This document shows positions 25,586 through 34,621 of a stretch of 64,000 nucleotides of DNA, piece by piece. This stretch comes from Akkermansia sp. GTDB lineage: Bacteria; Verrucomicrobiota; Verrucomicrobiia; Verrucomicrobiales; Akkermansiaceae. Position 1 is the first letter of the stretch, and every line of letters begins with the position of its first letter. Both the position numbers and the translations under genes were made by a program. The notes beneath the pieces were generated by a model that saw nothing but the letters and a program-made list of their open reading frames with translations, was not told the origin of the DNA and ran no database searches. The stretch is from assembly GCA_030523775.1 (NCBI GenBank), contig JAUNHW010000003.1, positions 1 through 64,000 on the forward strand, in the 5' to 3' direction.

Positions 25586-26485
25586 ATGAACAAGATTAAA
25601 GCAGCCATCGTTGGTTACGGTAATATCGGCAAGTACGCTCTGGAGGCCATTGAAGCTTCCCCCGATATGGAATGCGTGGGCATTGTCCGCCGCACGGCTT
25701 CCAAGGAGGGCTATCCCGAGCTGGCCGCCTACCCCGTGGTGACCGATATTGCCGAGCTGGGCAAGGTGGATGTGGCGATTCTTGCCACGCCCACGCGCTC
25801 CTGCAGGGAACATGCGGAGAAATGCCTGGCCATGGGCATCAACACGGTGGATTCCTTCGATATCCATACTTCCATTCTCGATTACCGCGCGGCGCTCATG
25901 CCCGTGGCCAAGGAGCACGGCACCGTGGCTATCATTTCCGCCGGGTGGGACCCCGGTTCGGATTCTGTGGTGCGCACCCTCATGGAGAGTTTGGCGCCCA
26001 AGGGGCTTTCCTACACCAATTTCGGGCCCGGCCGTTCCATGGGTCACAGCGTCTGCGTGCGCTCCAAGGCGGGCGTGAAGGATGCCCTCTCCATGACCAT
26101 CCCCGTGGGTGAAGGCATTCACCGCCGCATGGTGTACGTGGAGCTGGAGGAAGGGGCCGACCTTGCCGAGGTGACGGCTGCCATTAAAGAGGATCCCTAC
26201 TTCGCTTCCGATGAGACGCACGTGTTTGCGGTGGAGAGCGTGGATGCGCTCAACGATGTGGGCCACGGCGTGAACCTGACCCGCAAGGGCGTGAGCGGCA
26301 TGACGCACAACCAGCTTTTCGAGTTCAACATGAAGATCAACAACCCCGCCCTCACGGCGCAGGTGCTGGTGAACGTGGCCCGCGCCTCCCTCAAGCAGCA
26401 GCCCGGTTGCTACACCATGATTGAGATTCCCGTCATCGACATGCTCCCCGGTGACCGAGAGGATATTATCAAGCACCTTGTTTAG
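25586..26485 (+). CDS. ddh: meso-Diaminopimelate D-dehydrogenase
   Basis: A 299-residue NADPH enzyme that makes meso-diaminopimelate in one step from tetrahydrodipicolinate, the short 'dehydrogenase' route to lysine and peptidoglycan. Recognisable parts are the N-terminal Rossmann motif AIVGYGNIGKYAL, ATPTRSCREHAEKCLAMGI, NTVDSFDIH, SAGWDPGSDSVVR and GPGRSMGHS. The start at 25586 gives the family's N-terminus. Its stop TAG lies exactly at the centre of a perfect 19-bp inverted repeat (26465-26504). GC is slightly lower than in the neighbours. Confidence 0.93.
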   Translation: MNKIKAAIVGYGNIGKYALEAIEASPDMECVGIVRRTASKEGYPELAAYPVVTDIAELGKVDVAILATPTRSCREHAEKCLAMGINTVDSFDIHTSILDYRAALMPVAKEHGTVAIISAGWDPGSDSVVRTLMESLAPKGLSYTNFGPGRSMGHSVCVRSKAGVKDALSMTIPVGEGIHRRMVYVELEEGADLAEVTAAIKEDPYFASDETHVFAVESVDALNDVGHGVNLTRKGVSGMTHNQLFEFNMKINNPALTAQVLVNVARASLKQQPGCYTMIEIPVIDMLPGDREDIIKHLV

Positions 26486-26504
26486 AAACAAGGTGCTTGA
26501 TAAT
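26465..26504 (+). terminator. Perfect 19-bp palindrome containing the ddh stop codon (terminator candidate)
   Basis: Arms 26465-26483 and 26486-26504 are perfect inverted repeats separated by 2 bases. The last six ddh codons lie in the left arm and the stop TAG straddles the centre. In RNA this gives a very stable hairpin followed by UUACUAUG. It could stop transcripts from either direction, between ddh and hrpB. The right arm is directly joined to the TAGTACA repeat. Confidence 0.6.
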
Positions 26505-26527
26505 TTACTATGTACTAGGTACTATTT
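26503..26527. repeat. TAGTACA heptamer stutter repeat (right, inverted copy)
   Basis: A 25-bp sequence whose reverse complement equals the 24588-24619 copy minus one 7-bp AGTACAT unit. Two further flanking bases also match. The two copies bracket the hypothetical gene, tRNA-Arg and ddh. Confidence 0.75.
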
Positions 26528-26537
26528 GAAAATTCCG

Positions 26538-29063
26538 CTACGGCGCCTCTGCTGGCCAGTTGTGGCGGGGGTAGCGGCCGGCGAGGTCCTTTTTCATCTG
26601 GGGGTAGCCGTTTTTCCAGAAGGAGGCCAAATCCGAGGTGATTTGGTAGGGCCGCTGGTTGGGGGCTAAGATTTCGACGAGACAGGGCACGCGGTTGTCG
26701 GCGATGCGCGGGGTATCGTGCACGCCGAAGAGGAGCTGGCACTTGAGGCCGAAGGTGGGTGTGCCGTCCTCGCGGTAGAGGAGCTTCACCTCGCGCCCGT
26801 TGGCGAGCTTGATGGCCTTGGGGGCGTACTTGTTGAGGCATTCGCGCTGCCAGGGGGACAGCCACTCCGCCAGCACGGGCAGGACGGGGCGGGTGGCGAT
26901 GTCCTTGTAGCACACGGCGCCCTCGCAAATCATGGTGATGGCCACCAGGCGGTCGTCGTCGCCGAATTCGGGCAGCTCCAGCTCCGGCATGGCGTTGCGG
27001 AGGCAGGCGAGGCGGTGGATCCATTGCAGGACGTGGCCGTCCCACCCCTCCAGCTTCAAATTGCCGCGCACCACCTGGTCTGCGAGGATGGGTGCGGCGT
27101 CCTGCGGGTCGGCGTCGCCGGTTTCCTTTTCCGACAACACCAAATCTCGGTAGAGGGTTCTGCGGATGTTGAGCACGCGCTTGCGTGCGGGGTCGTACAC
27201 GGGGACGTTGTCCTGCCGCGTTGATAAAATGTCCTGCGGGATGACGGTGCAGCGGGAGAGGCGTGTCTCCACGCGCTTGCCGCCGATTTCCGTGATGTCG
27301 GCGGGCAGGAAAACGCTTTCCTGGGCGTGCGCGGCCACGGAGTCGGCATCGATGCTGCCGCCGCGGCCTCCGCAAATTCGCGCGGTGTTGGAAGCGGTGC
27401 CGTTGCGCACGGCGAGGTTGGCGGGATAGCAGCGCAGCAGCGCGCGCGGCAACACGTCCGACAGGTTTTCTACAAAAATTTTCTCAGGTTCGCCGTTGCC
27501 GCCGAGCTGCCGCCAGGCCTTGACGATTTCGCGTGCGGCGCGGGCCTGGATGCCGAGGCGGGTGCATTCCTGCGGGGCGAAATTGCAGCGGGCGGCGGCC
27601 TGCACGGCGCGCCATTCCGTCTGGAAGTCGCAGAAGTCGCCGCGTTCGCGCAAACTGGGATGCAAGCCGTTGGAAAGGGCAATGGATTCCCCCTGCAGCA
27701 GGGCCGCCACCGCCGCCATCTCCGGCACCAGGCGGGCATCCTCGCCCTCCACCATCAGCCGCGCCAGCACGGGCGGCAGCGGGTGCGCCAGCATGCGCCG
27801 CCCCAGTTTCGTGAGGCCGTTTGCATCCGCCGCCTCCAAGTCCAGCAGCAGCTGCCACGCGCGCTCCGTCTCGGTTTCCGTGGGGGCGTCCGGCCAAGGG
27901 AATTTCTTTATATCGTCCAGCGATTTGCAGCCCCAGGCCAGCAGGTTGAGGAAGGCCATGGAGATGTCCGCGCGGTGGACCTCCGGTGAGGGGAACGGCG
28001 CGCGGCGGCGCTGGTCGGCCTCGCTCCACAGGCGGATGCAGCGGCCGGGGCCCAGACGCCCCGCGCGGCCGGTGCGCTGGTCCGCCTGGGCTTGGGAGAT
28101 GGGGACGATGTGCAGGGTGGAGAGGCCGCGGTGGGGCTCCCAGCGGGCCTCGCGCACGGTTCCGGCATCCACCACGGAGCGGACGCCCTCGATGGTGAGC
28201 GAGGTTTCCGCGATGTTGGTGGAAACGATGACGCGCGGGCGTTCGCCGCACTCCACGGCGCGGTTCTGGGCGTCCGGCGGCAGCGCGCCGTGCAGGGGAA
28301 ACACATCCCGCCCCTTCATCCAGGAAACATTCTCCAGCAGCTCCACCGTGCGGCGGATTTCATACGCGCCCGGCAGGAAGACCAGGATGTCCCCGCAGTC
28401 GTCGTGCGCCAGCAGCTCCTTCACAGCGGCGGCGCACTGGTCCCACACCGGGGGCGGGGCGAGGTGGCCGAAGCGGTCGCGCACGGCCACGGGCTGGCGA
28501 TAGGAAACCTCCACGGGGAAGAGACGCCCCTCCGCGCGCAGCACCTGCGCCTGCGGCAGGTAGCCCTGCAGCTTGTCCAGCTCCAGCGTGGCGGACATCA
28601 CCACCACGGCCAGCTCCGGGCGCTGCGTGCGCTGCAGCTGCAGCACGCGCGCCAGGCACAAATCGCCGGAGAGACGCCGCTCGTGCACCTCGTCGAACAC
28701 CACGGCGGACACGCCGCGCAGCTGCGGGTCGTCGGTGAGTCGGCGCTCCAAGATGCCGTCCGTCACAAAGAGGATGCGCGTGGAATCGGAGCGGCGGGAG
28801 TCGAAGCGCACGGTGTAGCCCACCTCGCGCCCGAGCTGGCAGGGGTACTGCCGCGCCACGAACCCCGCCAGCAAGCGCGCCGCGAGCCGCCGCGGCTGCA
28901 CCACCAGGATGCACCCCTTCTCGCCATAGCCGGCCTCCTCCAGCATGAGCGGCACGCGCGTGGACTTGCCGCTGCCCGTGGGCGCGCTGATAAGCACGGT
29001 GGCGCCCGCGTGCGAAACCGCGCGCAGCAGGTCGTCGTGTATCTGTTCGATGGGCAGCGGCAT
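26538..29063 (-). CDS. hrpB: ATP-dependent helicase HrpB
   Basis: An 841-residue DEAH-box-type helicase. It shows Walker A APTGSGKSTRVP (about residue 25), motif II DEVHERR (about 118), motif III VVMSATL, motif V STNIAETSLTI and motif VI QRTGRAGR. A long C-terminal HrpB domain follows (an LAEWLSPWQRECLNKYAPK-type region). Members act on RNA or DNA, but a precise role is not well established. The start at 29063 (MPLPIEQIHDDLL) overlaps the mfd stop by one base, so the gene is translationally coupled to mfd. Confidence 0.92.
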   Translation of the reverse strand: MPLPIEQIHDDLLRAVSHAGATVLISAPTGSGKSTRVPLMLEEAGYGEKGCILVVQPRRLAARLLAGFVARQYPCQLGREVGYTVRFDSRRSDSTRILFVTDGILERRLTDDPQLRGVSAVVFDEVHERRLSGDLCLARVLQLQRTQRPELAVVVMSATLELDKLQGYLPQAQVLRAEGRLFPVEVSYRQPVAVRDRFGHLAPPPVWDQCAAAVKELLAHDDCGDILVFLPGAYEIRRTVELLENVSWMKGRDVFPLHGALPPDAQNRAVECGERPRVIVSTNIAETSLTIEGVRSVVDAGTVREARWEPHRGLSTLHIVPISQAQADQRTGRAGRLGPGRCIRLWSEADQRRRAPFPSPEVHRADISMAFLNLLAWGCKSLDDIKKFPWPDAPTETETERAWQLLLDLEAADANGLTKLGRRMLAHPLPPVLARLMVEGEDARLVPEMAAVAALLQGESIALSNGLHPSLRERGDFCDFQTEWRAVQAAARCNFAPQECTRLGIQARAAREIVKAWRQLGGNGEPEKIFVENLSDVLPRALLRCYPANLAVRNGTASNTARICGGRGGSIDADSVAAHAQESVFLPADITEIGGKRVETRLSRCTVIPQDILSTRQDNVPVYDPARKRVLNIRRTLYRDLVLSEKETGDADPQDAAPILADQVVRGNLKLEGWDGHVLQWIHRLACLRNAMPELELPEFGDDDRLVAITMICEGAVCYKDIATRPVLPVLAEWLSPWQRECLNKYAPKAIKLANGREVKLLYREDGTPTFGLKCQLLFGVHDTPRIADNRVPCLVEILAPNQRPYQITSDLASFWKNGYPQMKKDLAGRYPRHNWPAEAP

Positions 29064-32000
29064 CACATGGTTTGCATCAGGCGCAGGGTTTCCGCCAGCT
29101 TGTCGGCGGGCTTGGTCTTGGTGAGGCGCGGGAAGCGCTTGTCGATGAGGATGTAGTCCTTGTTGCGGGTGAGCATGAGCTTCTGGCCACTGACCTCCAC
29201 CATGCTGATGGCGCGGCGGGATGCGAGCAGGCGGATTTTCTGCACGGCGAGCAGGTGGCGCGCCTCCCGCGGCAGCTTGCCGAAGCGGTCGTGCCACTCG
29301 CGCTCCAGGTCGTCGATGTCCTCCAGCGTGGTGGCGCGCGCCAGACGGGTGTAAGCGTCCATGCGGGCCTTGGTGGACTCCATGTAGGAGGACGGCAGGT
29401 AGGCGCCGATGAGCGCGTGTGCGTCCTCGCGGGTGGCCATCATGGCCTCGCTCAGGCAGAGGAAATCCGCCTTGAACACGGCATCCGCGCGGGCGGTGGG
29501 CACCTTGCCCTGCAAGCGTTCAATGGACTGCCGCAGCAGCTGGCAGTACAGCTCGAACCCGATGGCGGCGATATGCCCGCTCTGCTGAGTGCCCAGCAGG
29601 TTGCCCGCGCCGCGGATTTCAAGGTCGCGCATGGCGATTTTGAAGCCGCTTCCCAGCTCGGTGAACTGCTTGATGGCGGACACGCGCTTGCGGGCGTCTC
29701 CGGTGCAGAGGGCTTCCCGCGGCAGCAGGAGGTAGGCATACGCGCGGTGACCTCCGCGCCCCACGCGCCCGCGCAGCTGGTACAGATCCGCCAGGCCGAA
29801 GCGGTCCGCGCGGTCGATGATGATGGTGTTGGCGTTCGGGATGTCGATGCCGCTCTCAATGATGGTGGTGGAGAGCAGGACATCCGCCTTGCCGTTGACG
29901 AAATCGCGCATGATGCACTCCAGCTCGCCCTTGTCCATCTGGCCGTGGCCGACGACGATGCGTGCGTTGGGGACGAGGCGGCGGAGCTCCTGCTCCACCT
30001 TGCGGATGCTCTGCACGCGGTTGTGGAGGAAGAAGACCTGGCCGTTGCGGGCCATCTCGCGCTCGATGGCCTTGGCGATGAGCTGCTCGTTGTACGGGCA
30101 CACGGCGGTCTGCACGGGGAGGCGGTTGAGCGGCGGGGTGTCGATGGTGCTCATGTCGCGCGCGCCCATGAGCGCCACGTAGAGCGTGCGCGGGATGGGC
30201 GTGGCGGAGAGCGTGAGCATGTCCACCATGCGGAACATGCGCTTGAACTGCTCCTTGTGGCGCACGCCGAAGCGCTGTTCCTCGTCGATGACCGCGAGGC
30301 CGAGGTCCTTGAAGTGGACGTCCTTGGAGATGAGCCTGTGGGTGCCGATGACGATATCGACGTCGCCGCGCGCGATGCCGTCCAGAATCTCGCCCACGCG
30401 CTTGGCGGGGGTGAATCGGCTGAGCAGCTCGATGCGCACGGGGTACTCGCTCATGCGGGCGCGGAAGGTGCGGTAGTGCTGGTCCGCCAGCACGGTGGTG
30501 GGCGCCAGGATGGCGGCCTGCTTGCCGCCGGTGACGCACTTGAAGGCGGCGCGGATGGCCACTTCCGTTTTGCCGAAGCCCACATCGCCGCAGATGAGGC
30601 GGTCCATGGGGCGCGGGGATTCCATGTCGGCCTTGGTTTGGTTGATGGCGCGGAGCTGGTCGGGAGTCTCGCGGAAGGGGAAGCTGCTCTCGAACTGCCA
30701 CATCCAGGAGGAATCGGCGGGGTGGGCGTAGCCGTTGTCGCTCTCGCGCGCGGCCTGCACCTCCAGCAGCTGGGCGGCGTAGTCCGCCACGGCGCGCTCC
30801 GCCGCCCTGCACGCGCGCTTCCAGCGGGAATCCCCGATTTTGCTGAGCTCCGGGGCCTTGGCACCCAGCCCCACGTACTTGGATACCAGGTGGCTCTGCT
30901 GGAGCGGCAGGCGCAGCAGCACGCCGCCCGCGTAGGTGATGTGCAGCTCCTCCTCGCCCGTCTCCTCGTCGCGCACGATGCCCTCGAACCTGCCGAGGCC
31001 GTGGGCGGCGTGGATGACGAGGTCGCCGGGGGAGATTTCGCGCAGCGGGGCCTGAGCGCGCTCGCGGCGCATGCGCTCCTCGCGGTCGTCGCGCCGCCGT
31101 GCCCGCGGCGAGGAATAGCGGCCGAAGATTTCCGCGGACGACAGCACGGCGAGCTTCGCCCCCGGCACGGCGAAACCGAACGGGAGGTCGCCGTCGCGGC
31201 TCTGCACGCCGCTCCAGGCGGGGTCCTCGCCGCAGATTTCCTCGAAGCGCTCCTTCTCGCCCTCGTGGGGGAAGAACATGACCACGCGCCACTTCTCGCG
31301 CTTCCACTTCTCCAGGTTCATGCGCGCGAGGTTGCGGCGCGCCTCCTGCATCACGAAGTCGCCGCTCTCGAACGAGCCCAGCGGCGACCCGAAAAACGCC
31401 GCGCCGTCCCCCGCGTTCAGCTGGTCGATGTCCTCCGGCAGCGCATCCGTGCGGTCGGGCGGCACCTCGAACACGAGCACATCCCCCGGCACGCCGCTGC
31501 CGGGCAGCGCCACCACCCAGTCGTCCGCCGCAATCAGCCCCTCCAGCGTATCCGCGCTCTCCGGCTCATCGAGGAGCAAATCCGCCTCCTCCAGCTTGCG
31601 GAACGAGAGCTGGGAATCCACGTCGAAGGCGCGGATGCTCTCTATCTCATCGCCAAAGAATTCCACGCGCAGCGGCCATGCCGACTGCAGGGGGAAGACG
31701 TCCAGAATGCCGCCGCGCAGGCTCCATTGCCCGCGCGCCACCACCTGGTCCACGCGCTCGAAATCATGGGAGAGCAGGGTATCCGTCAGCTTCTCCGGCG
31801 GCAGCTCTGCGCCCACGCGCAGCGTCAGCGTGCAGTCCTCCGCCTTCTCAAACGCCGGAACGGGCTGGCGCAGCGCATCCGCCGTCACAATCACCGCTTG
31901 GGTTTCCGCGGGCGCGCCAGAAATGGCGCGCAGGGCCTCCAGGCGCTCCGCGGCGAGGTCGGGGTCGCTGATGCCGTTGTTGATGTGCATCTCCCGCTCC

Positions 32001-32263
32001 GGCACGAAAACGGCGGACGGTGCCTGCCAGAGCGGCCACTCCGCCGCCACGCGCTCCTGCACGGGCAGGGCGTCCGCCACCACCCACACGCGCCGAGGCT
32101 TGTCGCTCATTCCCGCCACCATGGCCGCCACAAACGAATACGCCGCAGGGCACACCCTGTCCAGCACCACGGGCTCCTCCCGCGTGCCGCCAACACGCAA
32201 CCGCCCCGCGTCCCGGGCAAACGCCGGGGACTTTGCTACTACCTGGGTCAGTGGCATGGCCAC
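29063..32263 (-). CDS. mfd: Transcription-repair coupling factor
   Basis: A 1066-residue Mfd. It displaces RNA polymerase stalled at DNA lesions and recruits UvrA. The domain order is UvrB-like N-terminal module, CarD/RNAP-interacting domain (SPGDLVIHAAHGLGRFEGI, about residue 415), then the RecG-like translocase with Walker A ICGDVGFGKTEVA (about 557), DEEQRFGVRHKE and QLRGRVGRGGHRAYAYLL, and a TRCF C-terminal domain. The start is GTG at 32263, 6 bases after the -10 box; an in-frame ATG two codons later is the alternative. hrpB is coupled downstream. Confidence 0.95.
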   Translation of the reverse strand: MAMPLTQVVAKSPAFARDAGRLRVGGTREEPVVLDRVCPAAYSFVAAMVAGMSDKPRRVWVVADALPVQERVAAEWPLWQAPSAVFVPEREMHINNGISDPDLAAERLEALRAISGAPAETQAVIVTADALRQPVPAFEKAEDCTLTLRVGAELPPEKLTDTLLSHDFERVDQVVARGQWSLRGGILDVFPLQSAWPLRVEFFGDEIESIRAFDVDSQLSFRKLEEADLLLDEPESADTLEGLIAADDWVVALPGSGVPGDVLVFEVPPDRTDALPEDIDQLNAGDGAAFFGSPLGSFESGDFVMQEARRNLARMNLEKWKREKWRVVMFFPHEGEKERFEEICGEDPAWSGVQSRDGDLPFGFAVPGAKLAVLSSAEIFGRYSSPRARRRDDREERMRRERAQAPLREISPGDLVIHAAHGLGRFEGIVRDEETGEEELHITYAGGVLLRLPLQQSHLVSKYVGLGAKAPELSKIGDSRWKRACRAAERAVADYAAQLLEVQAARESDNGYAHPADSSWMWQFESSFPFRETPDQLRAINQTKADMESPRPMDRLICGDVGFGKTEVAIRAAFKCVTGGKQAAILAPTTVLADQHYRTFRARMSEYPVRIELLSRFTPAKRVGEILDGIARGDVDIVIGTHRLISKDVHFKDLGLAVIDEEQRFGVRHKEQFKRMFRMVDMLTLSATPIPRTLYVALMGARDMSTIDTPPLNRLPVQTAVCPYNEQLIAKAIEREMARNGQVFFLHNRVQSIRKVEQELRRLVPNARIVVGHGQMDKGELECIMRDFVNGKADVLLSTTIIESGIDIPNANTIIIDRADRFGLADLYQLRGRVGRGGHRAYAYLLLPREALCTGDARKRVSAIKQFTELGSGFKIAMRDLEIRGAGNLLGTQQSGHIAAIGFELYCQLLRQSIERLQGKVPTARADAVFKADFLCLSEAMMATREDAHALIGAYLPSSYMESTKARMDAYTRLARATTLEDIDDLEREWHDRFGKLPREARHLLAVQKIRLLASRRAISMVEVSGQKLMLTRNKDYILIDKRFPRLTKTKPADKLAETLRLMQTM

Positions 32264-32269
32264 GCGCCT

Positions 32270-32297
32270 AGTTTAGCAGCAGAAAGAACAATTTCAA
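32270..32297 (-). promoter_or_regulatory. Promoter of mfd-hrpB (leaderless layout)
   Basis: On the minus strand TTGAAA, 16 bases, TAAACT, then 6 bases to the GTG start of mfd. Confidence 0.6.
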
Positions 32298-32323
32298 AGC
32301 AAAATGAGACGGCAGGGCCACAG

Positions 32324-34357
32324 CTATTTGCCCTCGCCAGGTTGCGGGCGCGCATCCAAGATTTCGCGCAATTGATTCTCGACCGCCCCCAGAACCATAC
32401 GGGCTCCCTGCAGAGTGAGATGGTGGGGATCATTGTAATACAATACCCCATCCCGGTACGCTCGCGCGGGTCCGTCTTTAAAAAATACATTTTCCAGATG
32501 TACAACGCGGCAAATCCCCTCTCTTTCCATTTGGTCAAAGAAGTCGTTTATCTCCTCATTCATTCCATCATACTCTTCCTTCGTGCAGGTAATCTTGCGT
32601 TCGTCCAAAGGCTCATGCATCATCATTTGTATGGAAATGTAACTTTTCGGATCGAAGTCTTTGTAACTCGGGATGTCGGTCAATACTACAACTCGTTTGC
32701 CACACGCGCGTATTTGTTGGATATACGAGCGTATGTTGCCAAGCATGGAATTTGCCCGCCCATCGAGATGAACCAAGTTCCCATCCCAATCCCTATACCT
32801 CCCTGTAATTCTGCAATTCCAGTAGTTGCTGATGATGACCGTGTCAATTTCCGGATTTGAACGCAAATACGACAGTAACAATGTCGCCTTTTCAGAGTCC
32901 CAACGCTGGCAGTACTCCCCGCCGCTATAATAATTATCGGCCGGTATGACATAAGTGTTTAGGTATGCCCCGGACCAATGGTTGCGTTTGAGCAATTCGT
33001 CCATAGCCATTGGCAAGCTCTCGGCATGGGAGTCTCCTATGAGCAAAAATCTTTCTGTTTTTGCCGAATCACCCATGTGGTAGAGTAGCGGGTAGTGCCC
33101 TATGGTAAACAGGCTATTCATCACGCCTCCCACGTATATTTGAGGGCGAAATTCAGGTAGAGTCTCATATAGCTTGCCAGAACTAATCTCTGTTAGACTT
33201 ATTTCCGGCCGGTTAAACGTGTCCACAAAATCGTCAATCTCCTTGTAAAAGACCCCCTTGGATATCCTGGAGGCTGACAGCCAAGCCAGAGCGGACAAGG
33301 AAAGGAACCAAAGAATCCCAACGCATGTGATTGAGCAGCGGCGTTTCTCGATCCAATGGTAAAAGAAGAAAGTGGCCACAGCCACGCAGAGCAAGGCTCC
33401 CGCCTTAACGGCTGCACTTCCCGTCCATGTCATAAAATATGCCGAGAATAGGACGAATATAGGCCAATGGACCAAATAGAGTGAAAAAGAATACTTGCCG
33501 GTGCAAGAGCATATCCGATTGTTCAACAAGCGACCACAAAGACCGCGGTCCGCATATTTGATGCATAGCATAGAGCAGAAGACGCACAGGGGCTCAACAG
33601 TCCACAAGAAGGAATACGCCCACGGGTTGAAAGTGAACATGAGGAGAAGAATCAGAGCGGACAGGCCAAGCATGTTTCGGCAGCGCCCAGAGTTCTTCAA
33701 ATCCGGGAGAAGCGGCACGAGTCCACCTGCGCACACCATCCAGAGGCGCCCGCTCGTCCAGTAGTACGTCGAAAAATTAGTATGGAAAGGTGTAAAGAAA
33801 CCAATGATATCAGGTAGATAACATATCAAAATGGAGCATGCGATGCAGATGGCAAACAAGAGACATTTTGCCGCAACGGAAAATCTTCTGCTAATGAGGA
33901 TAATCACGCCGGATATGAGATATACTTGGAAAATGAGGGAAAGGTACCATGTGTGCACGAGCGGTCGCTGCATGTGACTGAGCGCCGAAAAATAACCGTC
34001 AAATTTGTAATCGTAAAAAAGATTTGCCCCGCCAAGGATTGTGGCGATGGCGTCGCCTAGCGTCACCTGGAACTTTTCGAAAGGAAAGAGCAACATGGCC
34101 AGTACAACGCACGGCAGGGTGATGGCAATGGTTGCCGGCCACAGTCGGAGCACCTTTTTTTTCAAAAAATCGCTGAAAGAGAACCGGGTGTCCTGAACCC
34201 AGTAGTTGCGGAAGAGCAAGTACCCGGAAATCACCAAAAAGATGTCAACTCCCAAATATCCATCGGGAAAACGTTTCAAAAGGTGAAAGAATACAATGCC
34301 AACAATGGCAAGGGTCCGAAGCCCGTCTATATGGGGTAAATGTTGTTTTGCTTGCAT
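32324..34357 (-). CDS. OafA-type O-acyltransferase: acyltransferase-3 membrane domain plus SGNH domain
   Basis: A 677-residue protein. An N-terminal acyltransferase-3 domain (about 1-370, opening HIDGLRTLAIVGIVFFHLLKRF with the conserved His, then GYLGVDIFLVISGYL) has about ten membrane helices. A periplasmic SGNH domain (about 430-670) follows, with the nucleophile motif LLIGDSHAESLP and a late DPHHLT Asp-x-x-His. Such proteins O-acetylate lipopolysaccharide, peptidoglycan or other envelope glycans. The start at 34357 is preferred because the longer frame upstream lacks family similarity. The gene is clearly AT-richer than its neighbours, which suggests acquisition by transfer, a common feature of surface-modifying genes. 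Confidence 0.87.
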   Translation of the reverse strand: MQAKQHLPHIDGLRTLAIVGIVFFHLLKRFPDGYLGVDIFLVISGYLLFRNYWVQDTRFSFSDFLKKKVLRLWPATIAITLPCVVLAMLLFPFEKFQVTLGDAIATILGGANLFYDYKFDGYFSALSHMQRPLVHTWYLSLIFQVYLISGVIILISRRFSVAAKCLLFAICIACSILICYLPDIIGFFTPFHTNFSTYYWTSGRLWMVCAGGLVPLLPDLKNSGRCRNMLGLSALILLLMFTFNPWAYSFLWTVEPLCVFCSMLCIKYADRGLCGRLLNNRICSCTGKYSFSLYLVHWPIFVLFSAYFMTWTGSAAVKAGALLCVAVATFFFYHWIEKRRCSITCVGILWFLSLSALAWLSASRISKGVFYKEIDDFVDTFNRPEISLTEISSGKLYETLPEFRPQIYVGGVMNSLFTIGHYPLLYHMGDSAKTERFLLIGDSHAESLPMAMDELLKRNHWSGAYLNTYVIPADNYYSGGEYCQRWDSEKATLLLSYLRSNPEIDTVIISNYWNCRITGRYRDWDGNLVHLDGRANSMLGNIRSYIQQIRACGKRVVVLTDIPSYKDFDPKSYISIQMMMHEPLDERKITCTKEEYDGMNEEINDFFDQMEREGICRVVHLENVFFKDGPARAYRDGVLYYNDPHHLTLQGARMVLGAVENQLREILDARPQPGEGK

Positions 34358-34385
34358 GGTTGAAATGCCCAAACCCCCTAAAGGG

Positions 34386-34406
34386 TACAGCATTCCCAAT
34401 ACTGTA
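34386..34406. promoter_or_regulatory. 21-bp palindrome, copy 1 (operator candidate)
   Basis: TACAGCATT-CCC-AATACTGTA: 9-bp arms with one mismatch around three bases. It is nearly identical, in reverse complement, to the copy at 34539-34559, 153 bp away centre to centre. It lies 29 bases upstream of the acyltransferase start. Confidence 0.6.
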
Positions 34407-34538
34407 GTCAAGCATTTTCCCGAAAAACTGCGACCCATCCCAATTTTCCGTAACACCTGCCATGAAACTTTTCCCGACCGCCTCGTCTTTATGTTCCCAA
34501 ACAAAGCAAATACAATACTCAAGAGTTACGGAGCATAG

Positions 34539-34559
34539 TACAGTATTGGGAATACTGTA
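34539..34559. promoter_or_regulatory. 21-bp palindrome, copy 2 (operator or terminator candidate)
   Basis: TACAGTATT-GGG-AATACTGTA: perfect 9-bp arms with a GGG centre. It lies upstream of the ankyrin gene promoter. On the plus strand it is followed by GGTTTTTC, so a small intrinsic terminator is an alternative reading. Confidence 0.6.
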
Positions 34560-34585
34560 GGTTTTTCGTTATCAACCCAGCAAGG

Positions 34586-34614
34586 TTGACTTGTCTCTGT
34601 ACGAGGTGTACAAT
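34586..34614 (+). promoter_or_regulatory. Promoter of the ankyrin gene (leaderless layout)
   Basis: TTGACT, 17 bases, TACAAT, then 7 bases to an in-frame GTG at 34622. An ATG at 34613 overlaps the -10 box and so would lie upstream of the transcript start. Confidence 0.55.
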
Positions 34615-34621
34615 GTGCATC

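Noticed and set aside
29072..32860. A 1262-codon plus-strand frame opposite mfd
   Set aside because: It is an antisense shadow of mfd in GC-rich DNA, with no domain or start signal.
34539..34559. LexA box
   Set aside because: The palindrome has ACAG...CTGT, not CTGT...ACAG, and the genes beside it are not SOS genes.
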